Both the position numbers and the translations under genes were made by a program. A DNA stretch of 64,000 nt from Haloarchaeobius iranensis (GTDB taxonomy: Archaea; Halobacteriota; Halobacteria; Halobacteriales; Natrialbaceae), in the NCBI RefSeq assembly GCF_900103505.1, contig NZ_FNIA01000004.1:62001-126000 (forward strand), in the 5' to 3' direction. Below, piece after piece: positions 1 to 9,034 of this stretch (positions are counted from its first letter, which is position 1; each line of letters starts with the position of its first letter). Below the pieces are notes generated by a model. The model was not told the DNA's origin. It saw only the letters and a list, made by a program, of their open reading frames with translations, and made no database searches.

Positions 1-164
1 CCGTCCTCCTCGATCTCTTCGACGACGCGCTCCGCGCCGTCCGTGTCCACGTCGAGGACGGCGACCTCGGCCCCCTCCGCTGCGAGATGCCGTGCGTCCT
101 CGCTGCCGAGGCGGCCAGCGCCGCCCGTCACCAGTGCTGTCCTGTCGTCGAGTCCGAGGTCCAT
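1..164 (-). CDS. SDR-family oxidoreductase, N-terminal part (runs off the window)
   Basis: Only the first 54 or so codons are present. Reading leftwards from the ATG at 164 gives MDLGLDDRTALVTGGAGRLG followed by a helix and a second strand ending in VLDVD. This is the glycine-rich TGxxxGxG cofactor loop and the acidic end of beta-2 of a short-chain dehydrogenase/reductase; an Asp at the end of beta-2 normally favours NAD(H). An AT-rich stretch on the minus strand at about 183-195 (AACTAACAA) sits about 20-30 bases before the ATG and could be its promoter. The substrate cannot be told because the rest of the gene lies outside the window. Confidence 0.75.
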   Translation of the reverse strand, partial: MDLGLDDRTALVTGGAGRLGSEDARHLAAEGAEVAVLDVDTDGAERVVEEIEED

Positions 165-435
165 GGGCGCGGAAACGGACCCGGGATTGTTAGTTGTTCG
201 CATCGGTCGCTCGCTGTTCCGGTACTGGGCGTTCCACCGCTTTCTGCTGCTGTCGTGAGGAGCAGAACGTCGAACGGCCCGATAAGCCGTGCTGAAGTGT
301 GAGTACTTCCTGGGCTCAACAGCCAGGCCGTCACTGCTGGCTCGGCTCGCGGGCCCCGCTCCGTCCGAGGTCGTCGAGCCAGCCACGCGCCGGCCGGTTT
401 GGTAGTCAGCGCCGAGACGGCAGGAGGGCAGACCG

Positions 436-2580
436 TCAGAACGCGTCGAGCGTCGCGTCGACCATCGTCCGCTGGAGGTCCGCGGGCTCGGGTGCGGGGA
501 AGGTGACGACGGGCGGCCGCCCGGTCGCACCGGCGACTGCCTCGTCGAGTTCGTCGAACAGTTGGCCGGTCGGGACGTCGTCGCGGTCGACGCCCGTGAT
601 GGTACACCACGCCTTCGTCCGGGTGAGCGCGACGAACGCCTCGTTCCGCCGCTGGACCACGTCGGACCGTCGGCCGGCGTCGGCGACGGTGTCGAGGCCG
701 ACGACGTACACCTGCGCGGCCTGGTTCCCCTTCGCACGGTTGACCCGGGAGACGGTGACCGCGCCCTCGCGGTCGAACACGTCCGGGTCGCTCTCCCAGA
801 CGAGGTTGGGGTCGACGCTCCGGCGGCGGAGGCGATCGGCGAGCGACTCGCCCCAATCCCGCGAGCGGTGGACGGGGCCGAGGACGACGACGGCGATGCG
901 TTCCGGCGCGAGCCCGTGGCGGCTCACGTCGCGCTCGACCGCGTCGGCGACGGCGTCGAGCTCCGCGCCGCGGTCGGCGAACGTCTCCGTGACGACGAAC
1001 GGCCGCGCGGCGTCGACACCGGAGAGCGGGTGCGGGGAGTGCTCGGGTGGCCGTCGCAGGGTGACGGGGGAGCCGTACTGTCTGAAGTCACCGTCGACCT
1101 CGTACCCGATGTCCTCCCAGCCCGACTGCGTGGTTAGCGCCTGGACCGCGCCGTCGTCGCGGAGCAGGCCCATCCCGAACACGTGCGCGAGCACGAGCAC
1201 CGGGCGGGGCGTGCGGTACGCCGTCCGCATCACCTGGCTCTTCTGCACCCCGCCCTCGTAACTGCCCTGCAGGTCCACCCGTGGCGTGCCGTCGGCCTCA
1301 GTGCCGAAGACGTCCGTCGGCCGGGGTGCGGACAGCGTCTGGAGGCTCTGTGCCTCGTCGTAGGCCCAGACGAGTCGCTTCGGCGGTCGAAGTGCGGCGT
1401 GGCAGAGCCGGAAGAACGGCGGCTCGAAGTCCTGCGCCTCGTCGACCAGGATGGCGTCGTACCGTTCCGGAATCCGGTCGGCGTCGAGCACCTCCGCACA
1501 GCACTGCGCGAGCAGGTCGCCGTCGTCCCGATCGAACGTCGAGCGCGCGTCGCCGAACGTCCGCGGTTCGACGCCGGCGGCCTGTGCGACCTCGTAGTAG
1601 AGCCCGCGACGGGTGCGGCCACCCCAGCCGTGGAGCACCTCGAGACGGTCCCAGTCCGGCTCGGTGCCGGCGTAGTGCTCGTGGTACCGGCGGATGGTCT
1701 CGATGACCGTCGGGTACAGCGAGCGCGTCTGGAACGTCACGACGACCCGCCAGTCCGGGTGCCGGGCGTGCATCTGGGCCGCCTTCTGGGCGAGCAGCAC
1801 CGACTTGCCCGAGCCGGCGATGCCCCGTATCTGCTGTGGTCCGTCGGGAATCTGCAGCCCGACCTCCTCCTGCTTGCCGTCGAGCCGTTTCAGGCCGCCC
1901 GCGACGTGCTCGTACAGCTCGGCCTTCGTGCCGGCCGCCTCCGGCGAGGGGCCGTCGCCGGCCGCGGGACGCGACTCGCCGCTGATCGGCTGTCCACCGC
2001 TCACCACCGCCCGTGCCGCCTCGTACGTCGCCGCGTCGAGCGGCTCGCCGGCGGTTCCGTCGAGTGCCTCGCGCAGCGAGCCGGGCGTCAACTCGTCGGC
2101 CGTCAGTACCGGCGGGGCCGACGGCAACGAGCCGAACCGGTCGTCCCAGGCGTCGCGTTCGACGTTCGGGAGCGCGACGAAGAAGTTGGCGGGCACGGTC
2201 GGGTTCCCGCGGTCGTCGGTCAGCGCGGGCTCGTCGTCGAGGTGGTTCAGGAGCCGGAAGCCGTGGTCGCGGGCCTGCGTGTACGGCGTCGCCGTCGACT
2301 GGCGGGTCCCCTGGAGCCGCCACTGGTCGCCCTCGATTGCGGCGACGTGGCCGAGCCGGTAGCCCTTGCACTCGACGACGACCAGCCCGAACTCCTCGTG
2401 CAGCAGGACGAAGTCGGCCTCCCGGTCGAACGCGTCCCGGTCGGGGGAGACGATGGGATACCGCCAGTAGGCGACACCGCGGTCGCCGGGTCCGAACGCC
2501 CGCGTGACCGCCCGCCAGACCGTTCGCTCGGCGTCGGCGCCGGCGTGGTCACCGCCCTCGCCGGACGCGATGAACTCCAT
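436..2580 (-). CDS. NERD-domain nuclease fused to superfamily I (UvrD-like) helicase
   Basis: The product (714 residues) has an N-terminal NERD nuclease-related domain: Asp56, then VVVECKG with Glu70 and Lys72, a PD-(D/E)xK-like layout. A superfamily I helicase core follows: Walker A GIAGSGKS at 253-260, Walker B DEAQD at 380-384, an AYRTPRP motif near 455, and C-terminal ALTRTK motifs. NERD-helicases are thought to act in DNA processing, but the substrate is unknown. An in-frame upstream start at 2637 is possible. I prefer the ATG at 2580 because CTTATAG on the minus strand at 2604-2610 is 24-30 bases upstream, the right place for a leaderless TATA box, and because the first 19 residues of the longer form are low-complexity. 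It stands alone on its strand. A defence role is possible but not shown. Confidence 0.9.
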   Translation of the reverse strand: MEFIASGEGGDHAGADAERTVWRAVTRAFGPGDRGVAYWRYPIVSPDRDAFDREADFVLLHEEFGLVVVECKGYRLGHVAAIEGDQWRLQGTRQSTATPYTQARDHGFRLLNHLDDEPALTDDRGNPTVPANFFVALPNVERDAWDDRFGSLPSAPPVLTADELTPGSLREALDGTAGEPLDAATYEAARAVVSGGQPISGESRPAAGDGPSPEAAGTKAELYEHVAGGLKRLDGKQEEVGLQIPDGPQQIRGIAGSGKSVLLAQKAAQMHARHPDWRVVVTFQTRSLYPTVIETIRRYHEHYAGTEPDWDRLEVLHGWGGRTRRGLYYEVAQAAGVEPRTFGDARSTFDRDDGDLLAQCCAEVLDADRIPERYDAILVDEAQDFEPPFFRLCHAALRPPKRLVWAYDEAQSLQTLSAPRPTDVFGTEADGTPRVDLQGSYEGGVQKSQVMRTAYRTPRPVLVLAHVFGMGLLRDDGAVQALTTQSGWEDIGYEVDGDFRQYGSPVTLRRPPEHSPHPLSGVDAARPFVVTETFADRGAELDAVADAVERDVSRHGLAPERIAVVVLGPVHRSRDWGESLADRLRRRSVDPNLVWESDPDVFDREGAVTVSRVNRAKGNQAAQVYVVGLDTVADAGRRSDVVQRRNEAFVALTRTKAWCTITGVDRDDVPTGQLFDELDEAVAGATGRPPVVTFPAPEPADLQRTMVDATLDAF

Positions 2581-2853
2581 GCCGGCGACTGGTCCCGGCC
2601 CGGCTATAAGCGTGTCGGGGGGCGCGCCGTCGGGCACTCGTTCGGTCCCCCCGCGGAACTGTAACCTCGCGATGGGGAACGAGAAACGATAATTGCGTGG
2701 TAACGAGTTGTAGAAAATTTAAGTACCGGTCGTTTATACGCGTAGCTGCGACGTGGCGTGCAGAGTCGGCAGCGGTTCATCACCCAACTCCCCCATCCCC
2801 CTCTGGTGTCCCGGTGAACCGATGGCGACGCCGTCCGCGTCCATCCGTGCCTC

Positions 2854-4422
2854 CTACTCCAGCGCCGCCGAGAGCGACTCGGAGACGGCGTCCTCGAGCA
2901 GTCCCGAACTGACCAGCGCCGCGACCCGGTCCATCTCGGGCGCGAGTTCGCGGTCGTCGTCGAGCGGGTCGACCAGTTCCCGGACCGCGTCGTAGGCCGC
3001 CGCCGTCCCAGCACCGGGTGCGAGGCCGTCGTCCACGAACTCCATGGCCTGCGCGCCACAGAGGAGCTCGACGCCGGCCACGGCCGTCGCGTTGTCGACG
3101 GCGGTGCGAGCGTGGTGGGCCGCCTGCGCCGACATGCTCACGTGGTCCTCCTGGCCGCCGGAGACGGGCGTGTTGTCGGTCGCTGCGCGGCCGAGCGACC
3201 GGGACTCGTTGACGAGCGAGGCCGCTGTGTACTGGGCGATCATGTAGCCCGAGCGCAGGCCGCTCTCGGCGGTGAGGAACGGCGGGAGGTGTGACTCCTG
3301 CAGGTTGGGGTTGACGAGCCGGTCGACGCGGCGCTCGCAGATTGCCGCGAGGTCGGTCATCGCCGCGGTCAGGTAGTCGAGTCGGTGCGCCAGCGGCGCG
3401 CCGTGGAAGTTCCCACCCGAGAGCACCGCGGCGGCGTCGGTGCCGGAGGCGCGGGCGTGGGTCGCGTCGGCGTCGAAGACGAGCGGATTGTCGGTCGCGC
3501 TGTTCAGTTCGACCTCGACCGCCTCGCGCAGGTGCGAGACGGCGTCGCGGACCGCGCCGTGGACCTGCGGGAGACAGCGGATGCTGTAGGCGTCCTGCAC
3601 GCGGTCGCAGTTCCGGTGGGACTCGACGATCTCCGAGTCGTCACAGCAGCGCCGGACGTTCCGGGCGCTCGCCGCCTGGCCCTCGTGTGGCCGGACATCG
3701 TGGATGACCGGGGCGCTGCTGGCCGTGGTCCCCATCGTCACCTCGGTGGTGAGCGCGCCGGCCACGTCGGCCGCGCTGACCACGCGCTCGGCATCGACGA
3801 CCACGAGTGCGGCCTTCCCGACGGTGAGCTGGGTGCCGTTGATGAGCGCGAGCCCCTCCTTGGCCGCGAGCGAGAGCGGTTCGAGGCCCACGGCCGCGAG
3901 CGCCTCGTCGCCGGCCAGCCGTTCGCCGTCGTGCTCCGCCTCCCCCTCGCCGATGAGCACGAGCGCCATGTGTGCCAGCGGTGCGAGGTCGCCGCTCGCA
4001 CCGAGACTCCCGCGCGAGCGGACGACGGGGTGGACGCCCTCGTTCAGCATCGTCACGAGGTGGTCGACGACCCGTTCGCGGATGCCCGAGTGGCCCTTCA
4101 CGAGCGCGTTGACCCGGGTTACCAGCATCGCTCGGACCTCCTCGGTCGTGCACTCGCGGCCGGAGCCGGCCGCGTGGCTCCGAAGCAGGTTCGTCTGGAG
4201 GTCGGCGACGCGCTCGGGCGGGATGCGCTCGTTGACGAGCTCCCCGAAGCCCGTGTTGAGGCCGTACACCGCCTCGTCGGAGTCGAGCACGTCCTCGACG
4301 CGTTCGCGTGCGGTCCGCACTCGCTCGCGGGCATCGTCCGCGACCGCGACGGGCTCCCGCTCGCGGACGACCGCGACGACGTCCGCCGGCGTCAGCGTCT
4401 CGCCGTCGAGGATGACTGTCAC
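2854..4422 (-). CDS. hutH: Histidine ammonia-lyase
   Basis: Catalyses the first step of histidine degradation: L-histidine to urocanate plus ammonia. The product is 522 residues, close to the usual length of about 510. GSLGASGDLAPLAH contains Ala142-Ser143-Gly144, which cyclise to the MIO electrophile, and YGLNTGFG at 53-60 carries the conserved catalytic tyrosine. The long helical C-terminal half fits the family. The gene is 7.4 kb from the hutI/G/U operon, on the same strand and transcribed alone, so the pathway is split into two units. A 30-bp motif at 4489-4518, 67-96 bases upstream of the start, is also found before hutU and suggests co-regulation. The cytoplasmic tetramer expected of the family needs no partner. 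Confidence 0.97.
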   Translation of the reverse strand: MTVILDGETLTPADVVAVVREREPVAVADDARERVRTARERVEDVLDSDEAVYGLNTGFGELVNERIPPERVADLQTNLLRSHAAGSGRECTTEEVRAMLVTRVNALVKGHSGIRERVVDHLVTMLNEGVHPVVRSRGSLGASGDLAPLAHMALVLIGEGEAEHDGERLAGDEALAAVGLEPLSLAAKEGLALINGTQLTVGKAALVVVDAERVVSAADVAGALTTEVTMGTTASSAPVIHDVRPHEGQAASARNVRRCCDDSEIVESHRNCDRVQDAYSIRCLPQVHGAVRDAVSHLREAVEVELNSATDNPLVFDADATHARASGTDAAAVLSGGNFHGAPLAHRLDYLTAAMTDLAAICERRVDRLVNPNLQESHLPPFLTAESGLRSGYMIAQYTAASLVNESRSLGRAATDNTPVSGGQEDHVSMSAQAAHHARTAVDNATAVAGVELLCGAQAMEFVDDGLAPGAGTAAAYDAVRELVDPLDDDRELAPEMDRVAALVSSGLLEDAVSESLSAALE

Positions 4423-4488
4423 GGCCGACCACCTCTCCTCGGTTCGCGCTCTCGCTGTTCGTGCATAGGGTTCTCAACGACCGCCAGA

Positions 4489-4518
4489 CCGAAGGGACCT
4501 ACACCAGCTATAGGAGGC
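4489..4518 (-). promoter_or_regulatory. Shared hut motif, copy upstream of hutH
   Basis: On the plus strand this 30-bp stretch begins CCGAAGGGA and ends GCTATAGGAGGC. It aligns without gaps to 15865-15894 upstream of hutU with 23 of 30 identical positions, in the same orientation relative to the downstream hut gene. The centre (CCAGCTATAGG) is a partial dyad. I infer an operator for a common hut regulator, perhaps the HTH-10 protein next to hutU. It lies between the divergent hutH and uspA starts, so it could also touch uspA. Confidence 0.55.
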
Positions 4519-4640
4519 CAATTCAAGTGCCGCCGTCCGAGCCCGGTCGACGGACACCGTGCGACACTGTGGGGATTTTCATACGGAACCGAGTAAACGA
4601 GCCCGCGATTTTATGCCTGGTCGGGTTGTACGCCGGGGAA

Positions 4641-5090
4641 ATGGCACTCCAAACTGTACTGCTCGCGGTCGGTCGCGGGGACAAGGACCGGGTCGACGCA
4701 CTGGCGGAGACGGTGACCGACATCGCCGGGCCGGCGGGTGCGACCGTCGTGCTCGCGCACGTCTTCGGCGACGACGAGTACGCCGACGTGCGCGAGAAGC
4801 TCGACATCGCCCCCACCGCCGAGGTCACCGCCGACGACGTGGCGGAGCGGTACTCGACGGTGCGGGAGATACGGTCGACCCTCGACGAGGCAGGTCTCGA
4901 CGTCGTCGTCAGGGGTGGCGTCGGCGACTACGGCGAACGCGTCGTCGAACTCGCGGAGGAGGAGTCGGCCGACCTCGTCGTCGTCGGGGGACGGAGCCGT
5001 TCCCCGACGGGGAAGGCGGTGTTCGGGTCGACTGCACAGTCGGTCATGCTGTCCGCGCCGTGTCCCGTGACCCTCGTCCGCGGCGAGTGA
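4641..5090 (+). CDS. Universal stress protein (UspA) family
   Basis: A 149-residue single-domain Usp. The N-terminus MALQTVLLAVG gives the first strand of the Rossmann-like fold, and the C-terminus GGRSRSPTGKAVFGSTAQSV fits the ATP-binding G-x2-G-x9-G(S/T) pattern, so nucleotide binding is likely. Function in stress responses is family knowledge; the exact role is unknown. The reading frame stays open upstream to 4461, but the ATG at 4641 starts the conserved strand and has an AT-rich box (GATTTTATG) at about 4609-4617. It is divergent from hutH and convergent with the zinc-ribbon gene at 5102. It closely resembles the Usp at 31107 in its C-terminal motif. Confidence 0.9.
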   Translation: MALQTVLLAVGRGDKDRVDALAETVTDIAGPAGATVVLAHVFGDDEYADVREKLDIAPTAEVTADDVAERYSTVREIRSTLDEAGLDVVVRGGVGDYGERVVELAEEESADLVVVGGRSRSPTGKAVFGSTAQSVMLSAPCPVTLVRGE

Positions 5091-5101
5091 GCCGGCCGCG
5101 G

Positions 5102-5668
5102 TCAGGACCGGGCGAGTTCCGCCCGGCAGTCAGGACACTTGCGGACCGTGCTCCCGCCGTCGACATCGGGCTCCTCGACCAGCGTCGCTTCGCAGTCAGG
5201 ACACTCGTCGAGGTGCTGCCTGAGGAGCGGCAGACAGGCCAGCCGGGCGGGCGGTGCGACGTCCGACCCGGCGAGCGTGTTGACCGCCGCCACGTCGGCA
5301 ATCGCCGCAGCCCGGGACAGTTCGAGCGTCCCACCGTCCCAGCCGTCCGTGACGACGAGCGTCGGCCGACCGTCGCGGTCCTCGACCCCGACCGTCGCGT
5401 CCGGCCGGACACCCCGGATGCCGTCTGCGATCTGTTCCGGCGTCGCGTCGCGGAACGGAGCCATCGAGTCGAGCCAGCGGTCCCCGAACTCGTCGACGAG
5501 CACGTGGCCGTCGCCGACGGGTCGTAACACCTCGGCGTCGACGAGCGTCTCGGTCGGGCTGTCGTCCTCGGCCACCGTTCCCAGGATGGCCTCGGGCCCC
5601 GTCCTGACCCCGGTGCTCGCCAGGCCCAGTCGGACGGCCAGCCGTCGGACGGAGTCGCGGAGAGTCAC
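5102..5668 (-). CDS. Conserved hypothetical protein with C-terminal zinc-ribbon cysteines
   Basis: A 188-residue acidic protein without a recognised domain in its N-terminal two thirds. Near the C-terminus CPDCEATL and CPDCRAEL provide two CxxC pairs about 27 residues apart, so a zinc ribbon is likely. The frame is open to 5767, but that would overlap the divergent oxidoreductase start at 5755. I chose the GTG at 5668 because TTTACGCG on the minus strand lies about 25 bases upstream and the conserved-looking VTLRDSVRRLAVRLGL begins there. No function can be assigned. It is convergent with uspA, 11 bases apart. Confidence 0.75.
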   Translation of the reverse strand: MTLRDSVRRLAVRLGLASTGVRTGPEAILGTVAEDDSPTETLVDAEVLRPVGDGHVLVDEFGDRWLDSMAPFRDATPEQIADGIRGVRPDATVGVEDRDGRPTLVVTDGWDGGTLELSRAAAIADVAAVNTLAGSDVAPPARLACLPLLRQHLDECPDCEATLVEEPDVDGGSTVRKCPDCRAELARS

Positions 5669-5754
5669 GTTCGAAACTGGTCGGTCGGCGCGCGTAAACC
5701 TGTCGTCGTCGGGCCGGGCGAAGGCTTTACCCGGCGTCGGTCGTCGCCCCGGGT

Positions 5755-6876
5755 ATGGACGACCCACTCTCCGTCGGTTTCCTCGGCTACCGGTTCATGG
5801 GGAAGGCCCACGCCAACGCCCTCGCTCGCCTGCCGATGTTCTTCCCGGACGCGCCGTCGGTCGAACGCGACGTGCTCGTCGGGACCGACGAGGACGCCCT
5901 CGCCGAGGCGAAAGAGCGCCTGGGCTTTGCCCGCACCGCGACGGACTGGCGCGACGTGGTCGACGACGTGGACGTGTTCTACAACCTCGGCCCGAACTTC
6001 CTGCACGTCGAGCCGTCGGTCGCCGCGCTCGAAGCCGGCACCCACGTCCTCTGCGAGAAGCCCCTCGCGCCGACGACCGAGGGTGCCGAGCGAATGGTCC
6101 AGGCGGCGCGAGACAGCGACGCCACGGCCGGCTGTGCGTTCAACTACCGGTTCGTGCCGGCGCTGCAGTACGCGAAGAACCTCGTCGAGGCCGGCGAGCT
6201 GGGCGAGATACACCAGTTCCGCGGGTGGTACCTGCAGGACTGGCTCGTCGACCCCGACGCCCCCTGGAGCTGGCGGAACGACGCCGAGCTCGCCGGCTCC
6301 GGCGCGCTGGGCGACCTCGGCGCGCACACCGTCGACCTGGCGAACTTCCTCGTCGGCGAGCGGACCGGCCCCATCGAGCGCGTGAGCGGCCACCTGCGGA
6401 CGTTCGTCGACGAGCGACCGGACCCCGAGACGGGCGAACCGAAACCGGTCACCGTCGACGACGCCTACAGCGCGCAGGCCGAGTTCGCGAGCGGCGCGAT
6501 GGGCACCTTCGAGGCCTCGCGGTTCGCCACCGGCCACAGGAACGACCACCACGTCGCCGTCCACGGCTCGAAGGGGAGCCTGCGCTTCTCGCTGGAGCGG
6601 CTGAACGAACTGGAGGTGCTCCGCGAGGGCGACCGCGGCTACGAGACGGTGCTCGTCACCGACGCGGACGACCCGTACGTCGACCACTGGTGGCCGCCGG
6701 GCCACGTCGTCGGTTGGGAGCACACGTTCGTCCACGAGAACGCCGAGTTCCTGCGAAGCGTCGCCTCGGGAACACAGTACGAGCCGGACTTCGAGGACGC
6801 GATGGCCGTCCAGCGCGTGCTCGACGCCATCGCCGAGAGCGACGAGACCGGAGCCTGGGTGAGCGTCGACGGATGA
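5755..6876 (+). CDS. Gfo/Idh/MocA family NAD(P)-dependent oxidoreductase
   Basis: A 373-residue dehydrogenase or reductase of sugars or related polyols. The N-terminus VGFLGYRFMGKAHANAL is the Rossmann glycine-rich region, in which Tyr-Arg-Phe replaces the more usual small residues. CEKPLAPT near residue 105 is the hallmark EKP motif, whose Lys takes part in catalysis. The middle FNYRFVPAL and GALGDLGAHTVDLANFLVG, with its Asp and His, match the substrate-binding domain. The stop overlaps the start of the M24-like gene, so the two form an operon. Such genes in haloarchaea often oxidise sugars such as inositol, glucose-fructose or xylose derivatives; the substrate is not visible here. Confidence 0.93.
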   Translation: MDDPLSVGFLGYRFMGKAHANALARLPMFFPDAPSVERDVLVGTDEDALAEAKERLGFARTATDWRDVVDDVDVFYNLGPNFLHVEPSVAALEAGTHVLCEKPLAPTTEGAERMVQAARDSDATAGCAFNYRFVPALQYAKNLVEAGELGEIHQFRGWYLQDWLVDPDAPWSWRNDAELAGSGALGDLGAHTVDLANFLVGERTGPIERVSGHLRTFVDERPDPETGEPKPVTVDDAYSAQAEFASGAMGTFEASRFATGHRNDHHVAVHGSKGSLRFSLERLNELEVLREGDRGYETVLVTDADDPYVDHWWPPGHVVGWEHTFVHENAEFLRSVASGTQYEPDFEDAMAVQRVLDAIAESDETGAWVSVDG

Positions 6877-7955
6877 CGGTGGACGCGAAGCTGGCACGGC
6901 TCGACGACCTCCTGGCGGAGCGGGGCCTCGCCTCCGTCTGGTTCGCCCGCCCCACCAGCTTCGTCTGGCTCACCGGCGGGGACAACGCGGTCGACCGTGC
7001 CGCCGATGTCGGCGTCGCTGCGGTGGGATACGACGGGACCGGCCTCCGCGTCGTCACGAACGACATCGAGGCCGACCGGCTGGCGGACGAGGAACTCGAC
7101 GGCGTGCCCGTCGAGGCGTACCCGTGGCACGCGAGCGACCTCGCATCGGCCGTCGCCGAGCGGGCCTCGACCCCCGGAGCCGCCGACTTCGACGTGCCGG
7201 GGTTCGCGGATGTCGAGGCCACCGGCCTGCGACAGCCGGTGACCGACGACGACGTGGAGCGGTACCGCGAGCTGGGCGACGACGTGGCGGCGGCCGTCGA
7301 GACCATCTGTCGCGATTGCACTCGTTCCGACACCGAGCGAGCTGTCGCGTCCCGGCTCCGTGCCGAACTGACCGCGCGTGGTATCGACTCGCCGGTCGTC
7401 CTCGTCGGCGGCGAACGCCGCGCGGGGGCGTACCGTCACTACACGCCCACCGACGCCAGCCTCGACGGCTACGCGCTCGTCTCGGTGACGGCGACGCGGG
7501 GCGGCCTCGCGGCGAGCTGTACCCGGACCGTCGCGTTCGACGAGCCCGAGTGGCTGGCCGAGCGTCACGCGGCCGCCGCCAGGGTCGAGACGACGGCACT
7601 CGCCGCGACGCGGGCGGTCGGCCGCGACGGCGGCACCGCCGGCGACGTGTTCGACGCCATCGTCGACGCATACGACGCCGTCGGCGTCCCCGACGAGTGG
7701 CGCAACCACCACCAGGGCGGGGCCGCCGGCTTCGCCGGACGGGAGTGGATAGCGACGCCCGAGAGCGACGCGGTGGTCCACCTGCCCCAGGGCTACGCCT
7801 GGAACCCGACCGTCCGCGGCGCGAAGAGCGAGGACACCGTCCTCGTCACCGCGGACGGCTTCGAGGTGCTGACGAAGACCGGTGACTGGCCGACACGGAA
7901 CCACGACGCCGTCGGCCACGAGGTCAGCCTGTCACGGCCGGCCCCGTTACGCTGA
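6873..7955 (+). CDS. M24 (Xaa-Pro aminopeptidase/creatinase)-like protein, metal ligands apparently lost
   Basis: A 360-residue protein with the two-domain layout of creatinase and aminopeptidase P: an N-terminal domain beginning KLARLDDLLAERGLASVWF and a C-terminal pita-bread region containing WRNHHQGGAAG and GYAWNPTVRGAKSEDTVLVT. The paired aspartates normally found in the DxG...D segment are not evident: the matching stretch reads VSVTATRGGLAASCTRTVAF. It may be an inactive or non-hydrolytic member, as creatinase itself is. The ATG at 6873 overlaps the preceding stop (ATGA), so it is translationally coupled to the Gfo/Idh gene and may work on the same compound. Its last 9 bases overlap the convergent kinase gene. 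Confidence 0.8.
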   Translation: MTVDAKLARLDDLLAERGLASVWFARPTSFVWLTGGDNAVDRAADVGVAAVGYDGTGLRVVTNDIEADRLADEELDGVPVEAYPWHASDLASAVAERASTPGAADFDVPGFADVEATGLRQPVTDDDVERYRELGDDVAAAVETICRDCTRSDTERAVASRLRAELTARGIDSPVVLVGGERRAGAYRHYTPTDASLDGYALVSVTATRGGLAASCTRTVAFDEPEWLAERHAAAARVETTALAATRAVGRDGGTAGDVFDAIVDAYDAVGVPDEWRNHHQGGAAGFAGREWIATPESDAVVHLPQGYAWNPTVRGAKSEDTVLVTADGFEVLTKTGDWPTRNHDAVGHEVSLSRPAPLR

Positions 7956-8906
7956 GTCCTGCATCGCCACCACAGCCTCGTGTGACGGGAGCGCGGCCAT
8001 CGCCCCCCTGGCGGTGGTCGCCACGGCCGCCACCGCGTTCGCGTACGAGAGGACTGACTCGAGAGAGTCGTCGCCGGCGGTCGCCCGGGCGACGGCACCC
8101 GCGAAGAACGCGTCGCCGGCACCCGTCGTGTCCACCACGTCGACGTCGTACCCGCCGTGCTCGACCGTCGCCGGCCCCCAGGGCGCGTCGGCTGTCGCGT
8201 CGGCGAGCGCGCCGTCACCGCCCAGGGTGACGAGGACGGTGTGGGGTCCGCGCCCGGTCGCGGCCGTCGAGAACTCTCGTGGCGAGTCTCCCGCGAGGTC
8301 GAGCGCGCGGAGCTCCCGCTCGGTCGCTTTCAGCACGTCCACGTGGGCGAGCGCGCCGCCGACCACGTCGCCGAAATCGTCGGCGGGCCACAGCTCGGGG
8401 CGGTAGTTGGGGTCGAACCACGTCTCCTCACCGGCCGCCCGGGCGCGTTCGAGGAGGTCCCGCATCGCGGCCCGGGAGCGACCCGTCGCGAGCGGCACGC
8501 CACCGCAGACGACCCGGTCCACGGCCGCGAGGGTGTCGTCGGGGACGGTCCCGGGCTCGAACCGGGTGTCGGCGATCCCGTCACGGTAGAAGGTGAACGC
8601 CCGGTCGCCCGATTCGTCGTGGGTGACGAACGCGAGCGTCGTCTTCGCCCCGGAGTCACGCTCGACGAACCGGCCTGGGACGCCCTCGTCGGCGAGTGTG
8701 TCGGCGAGGAACGCCCCGAACTGGTCGGCACCGACGCGGGTCCAGAACAGCGGCGTGTGTCCGAGCCGGGCGAGCCCGACGGCGACGTTCGCGGGCGCGC
8801 CGCCCGGCCGGCGGTCGAACGTCTCCACCGTGGATAGCGGGCCCGGACGCGTCGGCAGGAAGTCGACGAGCGTCTCGCCCGCGACGAGAACGTGGTGGTC
8901 CGTCAT
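7947..8906 (-). CDS. PfkB-family carbohydrate kinase
   Basis: A 319-residue ribokinase-fold sugar kinase. The N-terminal signature RRPGGAPANVAVGLARLG is PfkB pattern 1, and VVDTTGAGDAFFAGAVA near residues 250-265 is pattern 2 with the catalytic Asp and the anion hole. Such enzymes phosphorylate fructose, 2-keto-3-deoxygluconate, ribose or similar sugars; the family alone does not show which. The sequence most resembles the fructokinase-like branch (AGETLVDFLP opening). It is convergent with the oxidoreductase/M24 operon, overlapping by 9 bases, so co-regulation is not implied by operon structure. Confidence 0.92.
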   Translation of the reverse strand: MTDHHVLVAGETLVDFLPTRPGPLSTVETFDRRPGGAPANVAVGLARLGHTPLFWTRVGADQFGAFLADTLADEGVPGRFVERDSGAKTTLAFVTHDESGDRAFTFYRDGIADTRFEPGTVPDDTLAAVDRVVCGGVPLATGRSRAAMRDLLERARAAGEETWFDPNYRPELWPADDFGDVVGGALAHVDVLKATERELRALDLAGDSPREFSTAATGRGPHTVLVTLGGDGALADATADAPWGPATVEHGGYDVDVVDTTGAGDAFFAGAVARATAGDDSLESVLSYANAVAAVATTARGAMAALPSHEAVVAMQDSA

Positions 8907-9034
8907 GGAGTCGGATTCTCGGGCGGCGCACCTAAACGCCCGTCTCGTGACGGCGTTCGCGTGTCCGTGGTCGCGTCCACCCCAGGCCTGCCAGGCACCG
9001 GAGCTATATCCCCCCGGCCGGCCTTCGTCACCCC

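Noticed and set aside
2638-2853. Small open frames in the region after hutH
   Set aside because: They lack a promoter or conserved start, and read as shadows; no coding signal supports them.
5139-7955. A 938-residue fusion of unknown protein and M24-like protein
   Set aside because: The first two thirds run antisense to the zinc-ribbon gene or out of frame through the Gfo/Idh gene. The M24-like gene starts at 6873 with an ATGA overlap.
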